DNA of 16,586 nt, taken from contig JBOGWY010000369.1 in the NCBI GenBank assembly GCA_050694015.1, positions 1 through 16,586 on the forward strand, in the 5' to 3' direction. The notes under the pieces were generated by a model. That model had not been told where the DNA came from, did no database searches, and saw only the letters and a list, made by a program, of their open reading frames with translations. Of the stretch, positions 13,913-16,586 are shown one piece after another (positions within the stretch are counted from its first letter, which is position 1; the number at the start of each line of letters is the position of its first letter). This DNA comes from JBOGWY01 sp050694015 (GTDB taxonomy: Bacteria > Actinomycetota > CADDZG01 > WHSQ01). The position numbers and the translations under genes are program-made.

Positions 13913-15106
13913 CTACGCCCTCTGCGCGCTCTTACTCTCGCGCGGTAAGCCGAGGACCCTTTCGGCGATGATCTTTCGCTGGATCTCGCTCGTCCCCGCG
14001 TAGATCGTCTCGGCACGAGCACCGAGGAACGTCCGCCACCACTTGTCTGCATCGACGGCTTCGTTGTCCTTAGCCGCGAGAGCGTTGGAACCCAGGATGT
14101 CGAGGGCGAGCTCGCCGAGCTTCTTGTGGTACTCGGACCAGAAGAGCTTGTTGATCGAAGACTCGGGGCCGAGCCCCTTGCCGGCCGCGATGCCGGCCAG
14201 CACGCGCAAACCCTGCATGCGCATCAACTCGACGTTCGTGTAGGCCCATGCGAGCTGCTGACGAACGATCGGATCATCGGTCTTGCCGAGCTTCTTGGCG
14301 ATCTCGACGAGGTCCCAGAACTCGCTGCGGAAACGAAGGTGCTGGGTCGCCGCGGTTGCTCCGCGCTCGTTCCCCAAGGTCGTCATGGCGACCTTCCATC
14401 CGTTGTTCAAGCCGCCGATGATGTTGAACGTCGGTGCGCGAGCTTCGTCGTAGAAGACTTCGAAGAAGTGCGACTCACCGGTGATCTGCTTGATGGGTCG
14501 GAACGTGACGTTGTTGTCCTCCATGGGCACGAGCACGTACGAGATGCCAGCATGTTTGGGCGCGTCGGGGTCGGTGCGGCACAGCGTGAAGACGATGTTG
14601 CACACCGACGCGCCGGACGTCCACACCTTCTGTCCCGTGACGATGACGTCGTCGCCGTCGATCACGCCTTTGGTCTTGAGGCTCGCGAGGTCCGACCCCG
14701 CGTTCGGCTCCGAGAAGCCCTGGCAGTAGCGATCCTCGCCCGAGACGATCCGGGGAAGGAAGTAACGCTTCTGCTCCTCGGTGCCGTGGGCGATGATCGA
14801 GGGGCCGACGAGCCATTCGCCCATCCCCATGGTGATCCTCGGGACGCCAGCCCTGGTGAACTCTTCGTTGAGCACCGCGAGCTCGAGGGGGCCGAGTCCG
14901 CGACCGCCGTACTCCTCCGGCCATGCGACGCACAGCCAGCGTCCGTCGCGGAGCCGCGTCACCCATTCCTTGATGACCGGGTTGGGAGACGCGTAGAGGT
15001 TGTACTCGTCGTCGGCGTCCTCGAGACCGTCGAATCGGTTGGCTTCGATCCACTCGCGTACTTCCCCACGGAACGCTTCGATCCCAGGTCCCAGGTCGAT
15101 CCTCAT
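13913..15106 (-). CDS. Acyl-CoA dehydrogenase A, probable catalytic subunit
   Basis: 397 residues, full acyl-CoA dehydrogenase. Visible are GFSEPNAGSDLASLKT (130-145, FAD/substrate region), TGQKVWTSGA (157-166) and the C-terminal ETIYAGTSEIQRKIIAERVL. At the MCAD catalytic position (YEGT) it has Ala370. Glu247 in LGNERGATAA sits where isovaleryl-CoA and long-chain dehydrogenases, and the catalytic subunit of actinobacterial steroid dehydrogenases, place the base. This makes it the likely catalytic subunit paired with the dehydrogenase at 9350-10483. ATG 15106 overlaps the stop of the DUF35 gene (ATGA) and follows AAGGGGGG. It is immediately followed by the synthetase gene. Confidence 0.93.
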   Translation of the reverse strand: MRIDLGPGIEAFRGEVREWIEANRFDGLEDADDEYNLYASPNPVIKEWVTRLRDGRWLCVAWPEEYGGRGLGPLELAVLNEEFTRAGVPRITMGMGEWLVGPSIIAHGTEEQKRYFLPRIVSGEDRYCQGFSEPNAGSDLASLKTKGVIDGDDVIVTGQKVWTSGASVCNIVFTLCRTDPDAPKHAGISYVLVPMEDNNVTFRPIKQITGESHFFEVFYDEARAPTFNIIGGLNNGWKVAMTTLGNERGATAATQHLRFRSEFWDLVEIAKKLGKTDDPIVRQQLAWAYTNVELMRMQGLRVLAGIAAGKGLGPESSINKLFWSEYHKKLGELALDILGSNALAAKDNEAVDADKWWRTFLGARAETIYAGTSEIQRKIIAERVLGLPRESKSAQRA

Positions 15107-15513
15107 GATTCCCCCCTTGGCTCGAACAGCGGCAGTGCTCTTCCGTCGGACAGGTCTTCCCAGGTGACTTGTACGGGCATCCCCACGCGCACCTCGGCCG
15201 GTTCGCAGCCGACCACGTTGGACATCATCCGAGCACCCTCGTCGAGGTCGATGAGCGCGACGACGTACGGCACCCGGTCTTGCATCGAAGGATTGCCGGG
15301 GCGGTGCATGACGCTGAACGCGTAGACCTCGCCGTTGCCGGATGCCGGGCGAAACTCGAGTTCTAGCGAGTGGCAGTGGGGGCAGATGTCGCGGGGATAG
15401 TGGATCGCTCTGTTGCACGACGTGCAGTGTTGGATCACGAACTCGTGGTCCTTGGTGGCGGCCCAGAACGGCTCGCCGGTCTGCGATGGGGGAGGCTCGA
15501 AGCGCGGGCTCAT
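15103..15513 (-). CDS. DUF35 Zn-ribbon/OB-fold protein, partner of thiolase-like enzyme
   Basis: 136 residues. An N-terminal zinc ribbon has Cys30-x2-Cys33-x10-Cys44-x2-Cys47 (HCTSCNRAIHYPRDICPHC). A C-terminal OB fold (about 60-130) contains YVVALIDLDEGARMMSNVVG. DUF35 proteins bind acyl-CoA or act as obligate partners of thiolase-superfamily enzymes, as in the Ltp2-ChsH2(DUF35) steroid side-chain aldolase. Here it is translationally coupled to the thiolase-fold gene: its ATG 15513 overlaps that gene's TGA (ATGA). Its own stop overlaps the next start. Complex formation is therefore likely. There is no MaoC domain fused to it, unlike ChsH2. Confidence 0.92.
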   Translation of the reverse strand: MSPRFEPPPSQTGEPFWAATKDHEFVIQHCTSCNRAIHYPRDICPHCHSLELEFRPASGNGEVYAFSVMHRPGNPSMQDRVPYVVALIDLDEGARMMSNVVGCEPAEVRVGMPVQVTWEDLSDGRALPLFEPRGES

Positions 15514-16586
15514 AAAGTTTCTTCCGTTCCGAGGACGACCGTCGCCATCGACGACAGCACACCCCCGCTACCGTGCGCCACCGCAAGCGACGCGCCGGGC
15601 ACCTGACGATCACCCGCGTCCACTCGCAACTGCCGTGCCGCCTCGACGAGAAGGAAGATCCCGTACATCCCAGGATGCGTGTAGCAAAGACCCCCGCCGT
15701 TCGTGTTGAGCGGCAACTCGCCGCCCGGAGCGAGGCGATCGCCCTCGACGAAGTGTCCGCCGTCACCCTTGGAACAGAAGCCGAGGTCTTCGAGCGCGAG
15801 AAGGACGGTGATCGTGAACGAGTCGTACGTTTCCACGACGTCGACGTCGCCGGGTTTGACGCCGGCCATGTCGAACGCCTTCGCTCCGGACACCGCGCCG
15901 GCGGTAACGGTGAGGTCCGGCATCTGACTGATCATCATGTGCGAGTGACTCGTTCCTGCACCCAGAACCACGACCGGTGGTGTGGCGAGGTCGCGCGCCC
16001 GATCGACGCGCGTCATGACGACGGCCCCGGCACCGTCGGTCACCAGACAGCAGTCGAGCTTGTGCAGAGGCTCGGCAACGAAGGGCGAGTCGAGCACATC
16101 CTGGATGCCGATCGGGTTCCGGTAGCGAGCGTTCGGGTTCATGGCGGCCCACTTCCTCGTCGAAACCGCGATCGATGCGAGCTGCTCGGAGGTGGTTCCG
16201 TACTCCGCCATGTGGCGACTCGCCGCGAGCGCGTATCCACCGATCGGCATGGCCAGCCCGTAAGGGACCTCCCATTCCATGATCGGGGACATGCGCGGCC
16301 GGAAACGTTCTTCACCGCGTTTGCGCGCGGTGCGTGGCGCCTGGCCGTGAACGATCAGAGCGACGTCGCAGAGACCGAGAGCGAGTGCGGCGGCGGCATG
16401 TTCGACGTGGACCTCGTAGCTCGATCCGCCGATCGAGGTGGAGTCGGTGTAGCGAGGCTGGATCCCTAGATGTTCCGCGACCTCCATCGACGCGCCGTAG
16501 TCGCCCGCTGCGAACACCCCGTCGACGTCGTCGATCGTGAGCCCGGCGTCGGCGAGCGCTTCCTTAGCCATGCGGACCTCGAGTCC
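15510..16586 (-). CDS. Thiolase-superfamily protein lacking catalytic cysteines (5' end beyond window)
   Basis: The 5' end lies outside the window; 358 residues are visible and the reading frame stays open to the edge, so the true start is upstream. It is of SCP-x/Ltp2-like thiolase type. Numbering from the Met codon at 16571: the nucleophile region reads STSIGGSSYEVH (Ser46 where SCP-x thiolases have Cys). The HDCF-like region reads TYDSF (Tyr249 for His). The GHP-like region reads GGGLCYTHPGMYG (His299). The C-terminal catalytic-Cys region reads AHGSGG (His333). The protein may therefore be a CoA-ester retro-aldolase or other carbon-carbon lyase rather than a thiolase. The DUF35 gene overlaps its end by 4 nt, matching the Ltp2-DUF35 arrangement. 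It is the first visible gene of the operon. Confidence 0.88.
   Translation of the reverse strand, partial: GLEVRMAKEALADAGLTIDDVDGVFAAGDYGASMEVAEHLGIQPRYTDSTSIGGSSYEVHVEHAAAALALGLCDVALIVHGQAPRTARKRGEERFRPRMSPIMEWEVPYGLAMPIGGYALAASRHMAEYGTTSEQLASIAVSTRKWAAMNPNARYRNPIGIQDVLDSPFVAEPLHKLDCCLVTDGAGAVVMTRVDRARDLATPPVVVLGAGTSHSHMMISQMPDLTVTAGAVSGAKAFDMAGVKPGDVDVVETYDSFTITVLLALEDLGFCSKGDGGHFVEGDRLAPGGELPLNTNGGGLCYTHPGMYGIFLLVEAARQLRVDAGDRQVPGASLAVAHGSGGVLSSMATVVLGTEETL

Noticed and set aside
14126..15325. 399-codon plus-strand frame opposite acyl-CoA dehydrogenase A
   Set aside because: Antisense shadow; the minus-strand frame is an unmistakable acyl-CoA dehydrogenase in an operon.

Overview
The window looks like a chromosomal segment of a high-GC Gram-positive bacterium, most likely an uncultured member of the Actinomycetota. 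The support is strong G/C bias at third codon positions, a CsoR-type copper sensor, GTG starts, and a degradation operon (paired acyl-CoA dehydrogenases, double-hotdog MaoC hydratase, SDR, DUF35/thiolase pair) of the type known from actinobacterial steroid and branched-acid catabolism. No tRNA, rRNA, insertion sequence, integrase or CRISPR array was seen.

Left part (about 1-9313): a csoR gene is followed by an island in which seven of eight proteins are predicted to be exported or membrane-tethered. They are a small secreted protein whose predicted mature N-terminus is His; an 806-residue G8-domain/beta-helix protein resembling the core of animal CEMIP/TMEM2; a lysyl-oxidase-like copper amine oxidase; two tandem paralogous membrane-anchored metzincins with an N-terminal zinc ribbon; an acidic protein with thrombospondin-type-3-like calcium repeats; and a secreted protein of unknown family. 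A class I glutamine amidotransferase-like gene is the one cytosolic exception. The domain set recalls animal extracellular-matrix remodelling (cross-linking oxidase, metalloproteases, CEMIP-like protein, calcium repeats). I infer an envelope or extracellular-matrix function, which is unproven. The genes form several transcription units in both directions, with divergent promoter regions at 3285-3495 and 5715-5920.

Right part (9350-16586, all minus strand): seven genes lie head to tail with gaps of at most 39 nt and three or four ATGA-type overlaps, so they probably form one operon whose start is outside the window. In transcription order they are a thiolase-fold protein (5'-truncated by the window edge), a DUF35 Zn-ribbon/OB-fold protein, acyl-CoA dehydrogenase A, an acyl-CoA synthetase, an SDR dehydrogenase, a MaoC hydratase and acyl-CoA dehydrogenase B. 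Together they can activate an acid to its CoA ester, dehydrogenate, hydrate, oxidise and cleave it. Residue inspection suggests that only one dehydrogenase carries the catalytic Glu (a likely alpha2beta2 pair), and that the thiolase-fold protein lacks the catalytic cysteines and may be a retro-aldolase working with the DUF35 protein.

No gene-free stretch exceeds 300 bases. The larger intergenic gaps (3285-3495, 5715-5920, 7738-7875, 8497-8701) hold candidate promoters, repeats and one very clear intrinsic terminator, described below.
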